Origin: Homalodisca vitripennis
Taxonomy: Eukaryota; Arthropoda; Insecta; Hemiptera; Cicadellidae
Assembly: GCF_021130785.1 (NCBI RefSeq)
Contig: NC_060208.1
Location: forward strand, 170,556,501-170,620,500
Direction of reading: 5' to 3'
Length of the DNA: 64,000 nt
Shown: in pieces, positions 47,912-59,722 of the stretch
Layout of the letters: every line of letters begins with the position of its first letter
How positions within the stretch are numbered: position 1 is the first letter of the stretch
Translations under genes and position numbers: made by a program
The notes under the pieces: generated by a model
What the model was told of the DNA's origin: nothing
The model's database searches: none
What the model saw: the letters and a program-made list of their open reading frames with translations, nothing else

Positions 47912-50639
47912 TATCAACTAATTAATATTACGCTAATGCCTTTTTAATGTGCTAACATGATCATGTAGTTTTTATCCAATCACATATCCAAGTACCAATC
48001 ATAACAAAAAGTATTGTTTACTTACATGTTTATAGACGTCACTTAGCAACAAAGTGATAATCTTCAAATTATTGTAATAGCGGTGCGAGGCAGACGAAAA
48101 TGGCAGACACCACACGTCTACAGAGTATAAGCTACTTTCCTCTACCGTGTATTTTTTAGTAACCGTGTTTAAAATTATTATTAAAATCGTTTTAACAAAA
48201 GATTTTTAACCTCTCCTAATGAGGCACCACTCCCCCCTCTTCTTCTTAAAAAACCTAAAATAACATTAAGTTTTAATAAAATGTTAAATAGTTTTCATAT
48301 TTAGTATTGGTTTGCAATTCTTAAGTATCGAAATCCATTAATACATTTTTTAGGATTGTTCCATACTTAATGTACTCAATTACAAATAATGGCAGACATT
48401 GCCGTACAGGACAACTCCCCTTGACCCATTCCTGTAGTAATGTTACAAATGTATATGATATAATAATAGAAAACACAGCAGAATACAATGCAGATAGTAG
48501 CTATTTAAAATTAACGTACCGGGAAACCAACCAAAGGAGATGCATGACTAGTAGAAAGAATCAGCAATTTCAAATTAAAGAAGTGTTTTTATCTGTACGG
48601 TACTCATTCTTTTTCATGACATATGTCTGTGACGATTTATCTGACTAATAAAGCCAACTTAAAAATACACTAATTCATTTATTAAAAAACTCATTTACAG
48701 CATTCAATAATCCCAATAATTTAAAGCAATATTTACTTAATTTTTTAACTCTAGAATTTTGGCCATAATCTCGAACTATGCTTAACTTACTCAAACAGTT
48801 TCATTTCAGATATAAATGAACTGCGGTGGGAGTACCGATAGCCGAGCGGTATAAGACGATTGGACTTTGAGTCTGAGTTAGAGAAAGCGCTGGTTCGAAT
48901 TCCGTCTGTGCACTTTTTAACCTTGCACTTTTTATCAGTACCATCGATCTTGTACTGTATCGACTCTCCTCATTCTGTTTGATAAGATCCTCGCACAGGA
49001 CAGGGGCCCATGAGGGCGGACAGAGTAAGGCTTAAAGGAGGATCGGCTTCTCTTTTTTTAATAGAAAATTACTAAGTATGTTCCTTTTCTTTTAGTTTGG
49101 TACTATACTGTTACTTAAGAGTTTTAAAACACTTGTCAAGGCTTCTTTAGAAAGCTAATAGGTTTTCCGGAAAGTAATACTAACATATCTGTTACCATAA
49201 AAGCACGCATTTATTTTATTACTGGAATTAGTGCCAGAAACTCTTAACTTCACGAAAACGTAACAGAAAGAATGAGCGACTATTGTTAATTCAACAATCA
49301 TTGTTTGAACATTAAACAACAAATTCTTTTACAAGATACCGGCAAACCGTAAGCAGTTGTTCGATGAGTGGAGTACACCGAAGTTTAGTTTATATACAAT
49401 ACTCGCAGATTAACTGCTACCTTGTTTTTGAAAGGACTTCCCCCTTCGTGTTTTAAAATAAATAATAGTTTAAAAAACTAAATAAACACGCTTTTATAGC
49501 TAACCAAACTAGAAAATAGAAAATAATTTTTAATTACAAAGAGTTTATATTATGGTAGTAGAAAGGCAAAACAATCATTCATAGTCAATCACCTCAAAAT
49601 TTATAATAAAATTTAAGTTATTAACAGAATAAATTAATTCAGAGTAAAAAGCGTGGGGTGCTTGATATATTAAATATTACAATCATTCTATCGGTAATTA
49701 TCTTTGAGAGGAGACTTATGAAATGTAGTAAAATGCACCCCACGCTTTTTACTCTGAATTAATTTATTCTATTAATAACTTAAATTTTATTATAATTTTA
49801 TTTTGAGGTTATTGACTATGAATGATTGTTTTACCTTCTACTACCATAATATAAACTCTTTGTAATTAAAAATTGTTTTCAATTTTTTAGTTTGATTAGC
49901 TAAAAAAGCGTGTTTTTTAGTTTTTTAAACTATTATTTATTTTTCATTTTTTAGTTCTATGTATCAATTAGTTTCTTGTGGAAATGTGGTATTTTCTTAC
50001 GAATCATTCCGCAATCTTATTATTTCATTTAAAGCTTCACTATTGCATGGGGTATTTCCTGTTAAATTAGACCAATCAAGTTCTTCAATCCTAATACCGT
50101 CTAAAGATCTTACATGACTAAGTGCTACATAGGCTTGTCCCAGCAGCAACAAACAATCGCGAGCCTAGATCAAGGATGTCGGGTCGGACAGGTTTTTGCC
50201 CGCTCGGTGCGTTTCTGTCATCGGTGCCCCATTAAAAAGTTCTGTCCTATTAATAGCTACCAACGGGGAAATAGCAACCTGCATCGCTTTAAATATGACT
50301 CCTCGAGCTTTGCACTTAAGATGTCGGCTCTGATCCCTGGAGACTCGGAGCTTCGCAGTTCTCTTAGATTAATTATTGTCGTAAAAATCCCAAGGCTGGC
50401 ATCTAAGCTACCAAGGAACTGTGGCTGTTTGTAACACCTTTGGCGGACTTGAGGGATAGGTATGTGAAGTATTTAATAAACTTAATGTTGGCTAGTCTAT
50501 ATCATTTTTCATTCTTACTGAGCTGTATTAAAGCTATTACTTATTTGAGATATACTATTTATAAAATGTTACACCCTTAACTAAGTTGAATTTTTCGTAC
50601 CGTAAATCATTTTATATTTTTATCATTTAATTGCTATAT

Positions 50640-50690
<51 letters not shown>

Positions 50691-51106
50691 AAACATACAC
50701 ATACCATAATAACAAAACCTGTTTCAGTGACGTAAATTGATGCAAGAGATGACGGTAAAAAGTAGTAACAATTGTAGTAGTACTTATTGACTTACTCTCA
50801 AGCATTTGACTCGATCGCTCACGAACTTATGGCAGCGAAGCTTCATTATTATGGATTTGATGACAGCTATAGATTGGATGAAGTCATTTCTCACAGGAAG
50901 AAAGCAAGTCACAAGAATTGGGAGTGAGACTTCGGATCCGCTCATTAAAGAGCGAGGTGTGCCTCAAGGTAGCTGTTTGGGGCCCATCTTGTTCAATTTT
51001 TATACAGCTGACCTACCCAATTATCTTCAAACACTGTAAAGTCCATCTATACGCAGATGACTGTCAGCTGCATCTGTCTTACAAGCAGAAAGGCAAGAAA
51101 CTTAGT
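47875..51106 (+). repeat. array unit 8 (3232 bp, indel-rich)
   Basis: Scattered one-base insertions. Helicase remnant at 49997-50370 (-). The frames at 48370-48648 and 50114-50434 exist only in this unit because indels removed stops; they are not genes. Confidence 0.9.
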
Positions 51107-51142
51107 AGTGACCTATTATTACTTATTTTTCATACTCTTTGA
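50723..51142 (+). pseudogene. non-LTR RT fragment, unit 8, extra indels
   Basis: One-base insertions near 50746, 50768 and 51031 split the reading frame into three pieces. Confidence 0.85.
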
Positions 51143-54100
51143 TATCAACTAATTAATATTACGCTAATGCCTTTTTAATGTGCTAACATGATCATGTAGT
51201 TTTATCCAATCACATATCCAATACCAATCATAACAAAAAGTATTTGTTTACTTACATGTTTATAGACGTCACTTAGCAACAAAGTGATAAATCTTCAAAT
51301 TATTGTAATAGCGGTGCGAGGCAGACGAAAATGGCAGGACACCACACGTCTACAGAGTATAAGCTACTTTCTCTACCGTGTATTTTTTAGTAACCGTGTT
51401 TAAAAATTATTATTAAAATCGTTTTAACAAAAGATTTTTAAACCTCTCCTAATGAGGCACCACTACCCCCCTCTTCTTCTTAAAAACCTAAAATAACATT
51501 AAGTTTTAATAAAATGTTAAAATAGTTTTTCATATTTAGTATTGGTTTGCAATTCTTAAGTATCGAAATCCATTAATACATTTTTTTAGGATTGTTCCAT
51601 ACTTAATGTACTCAATTACAAATAATGGCAGACAATTGCCGTACAGGACAACTCCCCTTGACCCATTCCTGTAGTAATGTTAACAAATGTATATGATATA
51701 ATAATAGGAAAACACAGCAGAATACAATGCAGATAGTAGCTATTTAAATTAACGTACCGGGAAACCAAAGGAGATGCATGACTAGTAGAAAGAATCAGCA
51801 ATTTCAAATTAAAGAAGTGTTTTTATCTGTACGGTACTCATTCTTTTTCATGACATATGTCTGTGACGATTTATCTGACTAATAAAGCCAACTTAAAAAA
51901 TACACTAATTCATTTATTAAAAACTCATTTACAGCATTCAATAATCCCAATAATTTAAAGCAATATTTACTTAATTTTTTAAACTCTAGAATTTTGGCCA
52001 TAATCTCGAACTATGCTTAACTTACTCAACAGTTTCATTTTAGATATAAATGAACTGCGGTGGGAGTACCGATAGCCGAGCGGTATAAGACGTTGGACTT
52101 TGAGTCTGAGTTAGAGAAAGCGCTGGTTCGAATTCCGTCTGTGCACTTTTTAACCTTGCACTTTTTATTCAGTACCATCGATCTTGTACTGTATCGACTC
52201 TCCTCATTCTGTTTGATAAGATCCTCGCACAGGACAGGGGCCCATGAGGGCGGACAGAGTAAGGCTTAAAGGAGGATCGGCTTCTCTTTTTTTAATAGAA
52301 AATTACTAAGTATGTTCCTTTTCTTTTAGTTGGTACTATACTGTTACTTAAGAGTTTTAAAACACTTGTCAAGGCTTCTTTAGAAAGCTAATAGGTTTCC
52401 GGAAAGTAATACTAACATATCTGTTTACCATAAAAGCACGCATTTATTTTATTACTGGAATTAGTGCCAGAAACTCTTAACTTCACGAAACGTAAACAGA
52501 AAGAATGGAGCGACTATTGTTAATTCAACAATCATTGTTTGAACATAAACAACAAATTCTTTTACAAGATACCGGCAACCGTAAGCAGTTGTTCGATGAG
52601 TGGAGTACACCGAAGTTTAGTTTATATACAATACTCGCAGATTAACTGCTACCTTGTTTTTTGAAAGGACTTCCCCCTTCGTGTTTTAAAATAATAATAG
52701 TTTAAAAAACTAAATAAACACGCTTTTATAGCTAACCAAAACTAGAAAATAGTAAAATAATTTTTAATTACAAAGAGTTTATATTATGGTAGTAGAAGGC
52801 AAAACAATCATTCATAGTCAATCACCTCAAAAATTTATAATAAAAATTTAAGTTATTAACAGAATAAATTAATTCAGAGTAAAAAAGCGTGGGGGTGCTT
52901 GATATATTAAATATTACAATCATTTCTATCGGTAATTATCTTTGAGAGGAGACTTATGAAATGTAGTAAAATGCACCCCACGCTTTTTACTCTGAATTTA
53001 ATTTATTCTATTAATAACTTAAATTTTATTATAATTTTATTTTGAGGTTATTGACTATGAATGATTGTTTTACCTTCTACTACCATAATATAAACTCTTT
53101 GTAATTAAAAAATTGTTTTCAATTTTTTTAGTTTGATTAGCTAAAAAGCGTGTTTTTTAGTTTTTTAAACTATTATTTATTTTTCATTTTTTAGTTCTAT
53201 GTATCAATTAGTTTCTTGTGGAAATGTGGTATTTCTTACGAATCATTCCGCAATCTTATTATTTCATTTAAAGCTTTCACTATTGCATGGGGTATTTCCT
53301 GTTAAATTAGACCAATCAAGTTCTTCAATCCTAATACCGTCTAAAGATCTTACATGACTAAGTGCTAACATAGGCTTGTCCAGCAGCAAACAATCGCGAG
53401 CCTAGATCAAGGATGTCGGGTCGGACAGGTTTTGCCGCGCTCGGTGCGTTTCTGTCATCGGTGCCCCATTAAAAGTTTCTGTCCTATTAATAGCTACCAA
53501 CGGGGAAATAGCAACCTGCATCGCTTTAATATGACTCCTCGAGCTTGCACTTAAGATGTCGGCTCTGATCCCTGGAGACTCGGAGCTTCGCAGTTCTCTT
53601 AGATTAATTATTGTCGTAAAAATCCCAAGGCTGGCATCTAAGCTACCAAGGAACTGTGGCTGTTTGTAACACCTTTGGCGGACTTGAGGGATAGGTATGT
53701 GAAGTATTTAATAAACTTAATGTTGGCTAGTCTATATCTTTTTTCATTCTTACTGAGCTGTATTAAAGCTATTACTTATTTGAGATATACTATTATAAAA
53801 TGTTACACCTTAACTAAGTTGAATTTTCGTACCGTAAATCATTTTATATTTTTATCATTTAATTGCTATATTCTGATATAATATATATAATATATATATA
53901 TATATATTATATATATATCTCAAAACATACACATACATAATAACAAAACCTGTTCAGTGGACGTAATTGATGCACAAGAGATGACGGTAAAAGTAGTACA
54001 ATTGTAGGTAGTACTTATTGACTACTCTCAAGCATTTGACTCGATCGCTCACGAACTTATGGCAGCGAAAGCTTCATTATTATGGATTTGATGACAGCTA

Positions 54101-54338
54101 TAGATTGGATGAAGTCATTTCTCACAGGAAGAAAGCAAGTCACAAGAATTGGGAGTGAGACCTTCGGATCCGCTCATTAAAGAGCGAGGTGTGCCTCAAG
54201 GGTAGCTGTTTGGGGCCCATCTTGTTCAATTTTATACAGCTGGACCTACCCAATTATCTTCAACACTGTAAAGTCCATCTATACGCAGATGACTGTCAGC
54301 TGCATCTGTCTTACAAGCAGAAAGGCAAGAAACTTAGT
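51107..54338 (+). repeat. array unit 9 (3232 bp, indel-rich)
   Basis: Scattered indels, including a changed GCCGCGCTCGG near 53434 and an interrupted (TA)n at 53876-53919. Helicase remnant at 53236-53605 (-). Confidence 0.9.
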
Positions 54339-54375
54339 AGTGACCTATTTATTACTTATTTTTCATACTCTTTGA
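53953..54375 (+). pseudogene. non-LTR RT fragment, unit 9, extra indels
   Basis: The catalytic HLYADDCQLHL segment is intact, but one-base changes near 54171, 54200 and 54243 break the upstream frame. Confidence 0.85.
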
Positions 54376-55056
54376 TATCAACTAATTAATATTACGCTAA
54401 TGCCTTTTTAATGTGCTAACATGATCATGTAGTTTTATCCAATCACATATCCAATACCAATCATAACAAAAAGTATTGTTTACTTACATGTTTATCAGAC
54501 GTCACTTAGCAACAAAGTGATAATCTTCAAATTATTGTAATAGCGGTGCGAGGCAGACGAAAATGGCAGACACCACACGTCTACAGAGTATAAGCTACTT
54601 TCTCTACCGTGTATTTTTTAGTAACCGTGTTTTAAAATTATTATTAAAATCGTTTTAACAAAAGATTTTTAACCTCTCCTAATGAGGCACACTCCCCCCT
54701 CTTCTTCTTAAAAACCTAAAATAACATTAAGTTTTAATAAAATGTTAAATAGTTTTCATATTTAGTATTGGTTTGCAATTCTTAAGTATCGAAATCCATT
54801 AATACATTTTTTAGGATTGTTCCATACTTAATGTACTCAATTACCAAATAATTGGCAGACATTGCCGTACAGGGACAACTCCCCTTGACCCATTCCTGTA
54901 GTAATGTTACAAATGTATATGATATAATAATAGAAAACACAGCAGAATACAATGCAGATAGTAGCTATTTAAATTTTAACGTACCGGGAAACCAAAGGAG
55001 ATGCATGGACTAGTAGAAAGAATCAGCAATTTCAAATTAGACAAGGAAGTGTTTTA
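54339..55056 (+). repeat. array unit 10, truncated after about 715 bp
   Basis: Follows the unit sequence to the CAATTTCAAATTA segment. It is then altered (GACAAGGAAGTGTTTTA) and stops at the C-rich repeat, losing the SINE and all later parts. Confidence 0.9.
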
Positions 55057-55152
55057 CCCCCCCCCCCCCCCACCCCCCCCCCCCCCCACCCCCCCCCCCC
55101 CCCACCCCCCCCCCCCCCCACCCCCCCCCCCCCCCACCCCCCCCCCCCCCCA
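55057..55152. repeat. (C15A)6 minisatellite, exact period 16
   Basis: Six consecutive repeats of fifteen C and one A, with A at 55072, 55088, 55104, 55120, 55136 and 55152. It abuts the broken array unit, and G-rich sequence (GGGGTGGAGGGGGGC) follows. The proline-rich frame at 55001-55240 is a product of this tract. The strands could form i-motif and G-quadruplex structures, but a sequencing or assembly artefact at the array edge is a serious alternative. Confidence 0.9.
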
Positions 55153-58100
55153 CCAGGGGTGGAGGGGGGCAGGTGCAAGTGACTCTTCAGTTTTTACTGT
55201 ACCACAGATTTTAGGTTCAACTAGAAGGTTTCATTTCTAAACCAGTCAGAAAATAAAACCAGGTGGAAGTTGCAATAGATTATTTAACTTGTTATGATCT
55301 CACTGCATTAAGGTAAATTTGAAAATAAATACACCCATTGTCCAACTCTTTCTGTGTAATAAATGGAACACTTTACATGGACGGTTTGGCTCTTTAAACG
55401 TAGGTGTATAAACAGTTTTTCCTACGCACATTTTCTTACCTCTCAGGCGTATACGCTTGGTGCCGTTATCATACAATTTATCCGTTTTACATCGTGGTCA
55501 TTCATTGGTAAAAGAACAAATATTTATAATCTTTGAGGAAATTGTGATTTCTCTATAGCGAAGCATATTCTGTTAAGAAGATATTAATAATTTTTATTTG
55601 GTTAGTTAAGAAATGTAACGTTGAAAATCACTGAAAATTGCATACATTCCACTGAAAAGAGATCTTAGATTATGTTGAATGCTATGTTAATGTGAAAACA
55701 AATTTGTAAATACAATTTTCAAGCAGACATTTAATATTTATAATTGGTAAAAATTCCCATACATTCTGTTATTTAACCAAGTACTTTTAGTGAAAAGATA
55801 AAGAGTTTGCGTCGAGACAGATCTAGAGGCAATTAGAAACTGTTCTATTGTGTCTCGATCGCAGTACGCGAACTCTCAACCGAACATTTATTGTAAAACT
55901 AATTAGCGAGTTGAATCATAAAAGGTTTCATTGATGAAGCTAAACAATTAGTTTCCGAGTTTTCATTAAAGGGACGCAATTAAAATTCTCTTTTGTCCAG
56001 ATGAGGAAAATACATCAATCTGCTGAACAATCTTTCCAGTTTAGTTAATTGTCTTTTCGAGGAAAGTGAGTGAGTTCAATGTCTTGTGATATTACGTTTT
56101 ACTACTACGGATATAAGAATGTCATTCAATGTTTAAAAATCTAATGAGATTGATTTAGAATTATATTAAACACATTGATTAATGTTTGACGGATGAGATT
56201 ATGTTTATTCTTCCCGTTACAGAGTGTGTAAATATCCTACATACAATAAAGCTTTAGCAATTTTACAAAACTACATAATCAGATCGCTTGTTTTCTTGTG
56301 TTGAATTTTATTAATTAATATGTAAAGGGTATATTTCTAATAGATAACATTAATAACGCCGTTTAATTAATGTTCCTTTATCAATTAAAATAATTTATTT
56401 TAGATTTTATAAACAATTTTTGACATGTTGTTCCTTTAATAGGGTATAACCTACAAAACTCCTACACTAATATTGAACATGACATCGAAGATGTTTGCTT
56501 TTGTTTTAAGGGGAGTTGACACTCTCCCCTAGTTCCTAGACTATTAAATGAAGAACAAAACGTGGATTTAATTTTTAAAGAATTAATAATTATAAATAAT
56601 TTTTTGACAATAAAACATTAGTCATACATCGGGCTACTAAAGTCTCACTCTAATGAAAATGGCGGTTAAGTTCCAAAGAAATTTAGTTTCTTGATATATA
56701 ACATAAGAGTTATTAAATTTCTTTAAGATGACTCGCTTATTTCATAATGAACAGGATTTCATAAATTTTATGAGAAGCAAAATTTCTATAAATCATCACT
56801 TGTTTTAAAAAGTTGAAAACAGAATGGCTTTGTGAATACGTAATTTATAAGTTGTATAAGAATATGTTTTCATCTTAAAACACTGTCTAAATCCAAACAC
56901 TGAAGCATGAATTAATGATTCAAAGTTCGAGACAGTGAGTAGTTAGAAGTAATCGTGAATCTGCAAGTTGTGAAACCGAAACAGATTACAATAACTGAGA
57001 CCAATTTGTGAGAAAACAAACATCAGTAAAGACTATCTGTCTTATCCTTGGCCAACATTAAGGACTAAGATCACAATAACGAGGACACAAGAGGCTTTGA
57101 ACGATCGGTCGGTGGTGAACCCAATCCCAGATCACAAGCGGCTCAGATCAGGGTCACCTGACTGTCAAAGTGGAGGAGACTCCATCATTAGGAGAGATTA
57201 GACAAGAAGACTTTCCTGCGGATGAATTCTTTTGACATAATATTTGTAATTAAGTAACTATGTTACTATATAACACTTTTTTTAATAAGAAAATTTAAAC
57301 ATAAAACTAAAATGTCAGGTAATTTATTGAGACCGCTTTGTGCTTTTTACAAAACGACTTTCGTCTAATCTCATTATGTTACGTAATGGTTGATGAATAT
57401 CCTGGTTAAGTTAAAGTAATCATGTTCTAGTCAGTACATCAAGTATTAGTAATTTACGGTGCAACTTCGTAAACCTATAATTTTTTATCATCACTTGACT
57501 TTGATGACATATATTTTTTAGGGGAAACAGCGATCTAATCTTTACTAAATTTAAATTTTGGAGTAAAATTACTAATGTTGATTAATAGTTTTTACTATAG
57601 TCTGTACCCATTTAAAGCTCAAATTAAGTAATTTATTATGAATCTTGTATACTGCTTATGTGTGATTTTAAATATTTAATGAAGGATTTGTTACAATTAT
57701 ATTATAGCCTTACGGTAAAGTTTAATAGTATTGTTCGTTCATTAGAACCAATAGCTGCGAATGTTGATGTGTAAAGAAAAGATTTCAGTAATCAGTATTA
57801 GGGATAACTAGTTTAAGGCGATAGACTCATAAAGATATAACTCTGCCTTTTATATCTAATACTAAATATTTGCTGAAAATGTACATTAAAAAGTATGTCT
57901 TTTAATTAACTAAAATTTGTAATTTTATTGCTTGGATGTCTTTAATTCTTACTCTGTACTCAACAGTGGTTGCAGGAAAGGTTGGTATAAGAATGTTAAT
58001 AACAAGCTTACTTTGTGCTTTCACACTATAAATGTAAAAAAGATTGAAAATAGTGATTAAATTAAGTAAACATATAGTTGTTCTCTTATAAAACAATACA

Positions 58101-58799
58101 TGTTTTAATACAGTTTTTTATATTTCTCAGGCTCTTTCAATTAACGTTTGGCAAGTTTAGACATCAAGCTGGGGGTTTTCGCTACTTAAGAGACCAATCG
58201 GGCGTATCCCGGAGGGATTTTTAAAATAAGAATAGGCCTATATTTACACTAGGGGCCCTATGAATGTCCTTGTAAAAGTTCAGTACAATTGTTATAATAC
58301 TTAATACGTGGAAGCAAAACAAAGAGACAAAGTCACTTTTGCATTTATAACAGTTTTAATTAGGATAAAAAACAGATTAAAAAGATTTGAAGGTCAATTC
58401 AAGCATAGATCTTATAGGAGTATTATTGGAGTTATGAATAAATTAATACAAAATAAATCATTTAGAGTCAGATAAATTAATTCTAGATATCAGTATGTAG
58501 AACAAGAGTGTATCATAGGATTTTTAAATTTAAAATGAGAAACTTTTATTAAAAATTTACAAAGGTACAAATCTTTTTGATAAAAGTTAATATTTAAGAA
58601 CGTATGAGTACATAACACTACGTTTCGTATAACTTGGTTCGTTGAAGTTCATTGCAAAGTTTTAAATCTGTACTTCATTTCACTCTCGTGATGTTCTGCG
58701 GACATGTAGACAAAAATTCAAGCAGAGACAAATGTTATATTCCCCAGGCAGACAAAAGAGAAACTGTGTCATGGTAATAAATGTATAGGTAATAAATTG

Positions 58800-59310
58800 T
58801 AGGCTTCAATGTAAGCCAAATCCCATGGTTTGACGTGCACCATTATAGTCTATGTAGAAATTATATTTCATGCAAAATTTAAACTACGATGAAATACGTT
58901 TCGAGATATATTGCTTTTTGTGCCATAAAAGTGTTCAGATATGTTCCGGTGAACTATGAAGGATAATACAACACAATAGTGCGCTGAAATCAAATCTTGT
59001 CACCCCTTTATATTAACCTTCCATGCTATTAATTGTTCATTTCATTCTATGAACGAACATGTCACATATTAAAATCCTACATATTTAAGCCACTTTGTAT
59101 AAAAATTATTTATTCTGATACTTTTTCATTGTCATCATGGTTACTCATATGACACATATAAATTATTCACTAAAGTTTAGCCAAATCTCTTAGAGTGACA
59201 TGCACCATGTTCATGGTAACCTTCAAGTCTGTACTAGTTCAAGTTAGTTTGTATCAAGTCGACAGACAGACTGACGAAAATAAAATTTTCCAGCCCCACG
59301 ATAGGCTTCG
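58800..59310 (-). repeat. repeat-A-like degenerate copies
   Basis: Two related blocks, AGCCAAATCCCATGGTTTGACGTGCACCA (about 58813-58841) and AGCCAAATCTCTTAGAGTGACATGCACCA (about 59178-59207). After the second, on the minus strand, comes GGCGAAGCCTATCGTGG (59308-59292), which matches the start of repeat A. Confidence 0.4.
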
Positions 59311-59689
59311 CCAATTTTCAGCCAATAAAAAAAAAAATAGCCAATAATTAATAAATATTCTCTACTGTAAATGGTAATAGTATTTTCGTAAAAAAAATAA
59401 TGATAGTAAACTAATAAACTTTAAACATTGGGATGTGCCAAAGGCTTTACAGATCTATTGGGCTTTTAGTGAGGATGTGTTTAGTACTGATGTAGGAAAT
59501 ACTTATATCGTCCAAATATAATATATTTATTTTATATGTTTCTTTAATTTGTCATCAGAAATGGATATGGAAGTAGAATTTGTTTGACTGTTACTTATGT
59601 AGAATTAATTTTAAAAACTCCTCTTTTGAGATTAAAAAACAAAATACTGCTAACACGAAAGTATTAACAAATTTAAACCGCATATAAAC

Positions 59690-59722
59690 GATATATATAA
59701 TATATATATATATATTATATAA
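59690..59722. repeat. interrupted (TA)n tract
   Basis: TA dinucleotides with two breaks. Confidence 0.85.

Larger units (their letters stand above)
25547..55055 (+). repeat. tandem array of 9 complete and 1 partial composite units
   Basis: The landmark AGTGACCTATTATTACTTAT recurs at 25561, 28749, 31892, 35034, 38234, 41433, 44633, 47875, 51107 and 54339. This gives head-to-tail periods of 3188, 3143, 3142, 3200, 3199, 3200, 3242, 3232 and 3232. Units are almost identical over their whole length. Each contains, left to right, a 23-codon small ORF, a SINE (+), a 488-bp palindrome, a Pif1/Helitron-type helicase 3' remnant (-), (TA)n and a non-LTR RT fragment (+). The period boundary coincides with the end of the RT fragment. 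The array is therefore a satellite-scale amplification of one nested-transposon segment. Its right end is truncated inside unit 10 at a C15A repeat. Confidence 0.95.
45776..55056. other. indel-rich part of the array, probable low-accuracy sequence
   Basis: Relative to units 1-6, this part has dozens of single-base differences. Almost all are insertions, often lengthening homopolymers, while substitutions stay rare. The onset is abrupt, within unit 7. This profile matches uncorrected single-molecule reads better than biological decay. Confidence 0.6.

Noticed and set aside
48370..48648. 92-codon frame present only in unit 8
   Set aside because: The same sequence is closed in the cleaner units; one-base insertions in unit 8 opened it.
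50114..50434. 106-codon frame on the plus strand of unit 8
   Set aside because: Runs antisense to the helicase remnant and depends on indels not seen in units 1-6.
25547..55055. CRISPR-like or rDNA-like repeated structure
   Set aside because: The period is over 3 kb with no short repeat/spacer alternation and no rRNA sequence; it is a composite transposon array.
55001..55240. Proline-rich frame
   Set aside because: Direct translation of the (C15A)6 tract; no protein evidence.
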